Assembly (NCBI GenBank): GCA_030834765.1 | Contig: JAUQXG010000426.1 | Location: forward strand, 1-5,121 | Direction of reading: 5' to 3' | DNA length: 5,121 nt | Source: Lutispora sp. | GTDB taxonomy: Bacteria; Bacillota; Clostridia; Lutisporales; Lutisporaceae | Shown here: positions 5,037-5,121 of the stretch, piece by piece | How positions within the stretch are numbered: the first letter of the stretch is position 1 | Layout of the letters: each line of letters starts with the position of its first letter | Made by a program: the position numbers and the translations under genes | Notes under the pieces: generated by a model | Databases searched by the model: none | Seen by the model: only the letters and a program-made list of their open reading frames with translations | What the model was told of the DNA's origin: nothing

Positions 5037-5121
5037 TGAATATAAAAAATGTATAAGTGATTTAATTGAAAATGAAATTGTATGCTCAATGCAAAACTTT
5101 ATACAACATGGCAAGATTACA
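4981..5121 (+). CDS. Start of a probable HD-domain (HDIG-like) protein, cut by the window end
   Basis: A frame opens at ATG 4981 and stays open for 47 codons to the window edge. AAGGAG at 4967-4972, eight bases upstream and inside the preceding gene, supports this start. The gene overlaps the membrane-protein gene by 56 bases in another frame, so translation is probably coupled. The visible part is a basic N-terminus followed by 'YDEYKKCISDLIENEIV' and 'SMQNFIQHGKIT'. From memory, this matches the lead-in of clostridial HD-domain phosphohydrolase-like proteins, where 'FIQHG' is followed by a 'HSLxVS' helix and the HDxxK metal motifs. None of the catalytic motif is inside the window, so the assignment rests on the lead-in only. 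Such proteins often sit beside PF06541 membrane proteins, which agrees with the context here. Confidence 0.62.
   Translation, partial: MIKLIKSKLSLKAGFSSYDEYKKCISDLIENEIVCSMQNFIQHGKIT

Overview
The window looks like chromosomal DNA of a low-GC, anaerobic member of the Firmicutes, most likely class Clostridia. The base composition is AT-rich, the Shine-Dalgarno sequences are strong (AGGAG-like), and the sigma-A promoters and intrinsic terminators are classic in form. The gene content points the same way: rubrerythrin, an EFR1-type flavodoxin/ferredoxin remnant, a CmpB-like (PF06541) membrane protein and an HD-type protein. All genes lie on the + strand. No RNA gene, insertion sequence or CRISPR array is visible.

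Layout. (1) 1-267 is the 3' end of a major-facilitator-type transporter, cut by the window edge. (2) 345-1589 is a complete M24B Xaa-Pro aminopeptidase. Two bases after its stop lies a near-consensus promoter (1591-1618), which runs into a strong terminator (1658-1700). (3) 1752-3284 is a self-contained TetR-controlled operon. Two mirror-image operators bracket a near-perfect promoter, followed by tetR, a 43-codon relic that appears to join the two ends of an EFR1 protein with the middle missing, and an M23-family metallopeptidase-like protein with no signal peptide. The three reading frames are linked by TGATG and ATGA overlaps. (4) 3285-3519 is a structured intergenic stretch with a nested inverted repeat, an imperfect hairpin with a T-tract, and an inverted repeat that includes the next gene's Shine-Dalgarno. 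(5) 3520-4110 is a classical rubrerythrin with its own terminator. (6) 4207-5121 is a promoter followed by a PF06541-like multi-pass membrane protein and, overlapping it by 56 bases, the start of a gene that resembles HD-domain proteins.

How the parts work together. The aminopeptidase (proline-peptide turnover) and rubrerythrin (peroxide reduction) are housekeeping or stress functions under separate control. The TetR operon is the accessory-looking part. Its regulation is well preserved, but its presumed redox gene seems to have lost its core by an in-frame deletion that kept both translational-coupling junctions. The membrane protein and the HD-like protein form a tight translationally coupled pair whose joint role is unknown. 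I did not find a clearly new system. The points most worth checking are the twin-operator architecture, the EFR1 deletion relic, and the possible small RNA between pepP and tetR.
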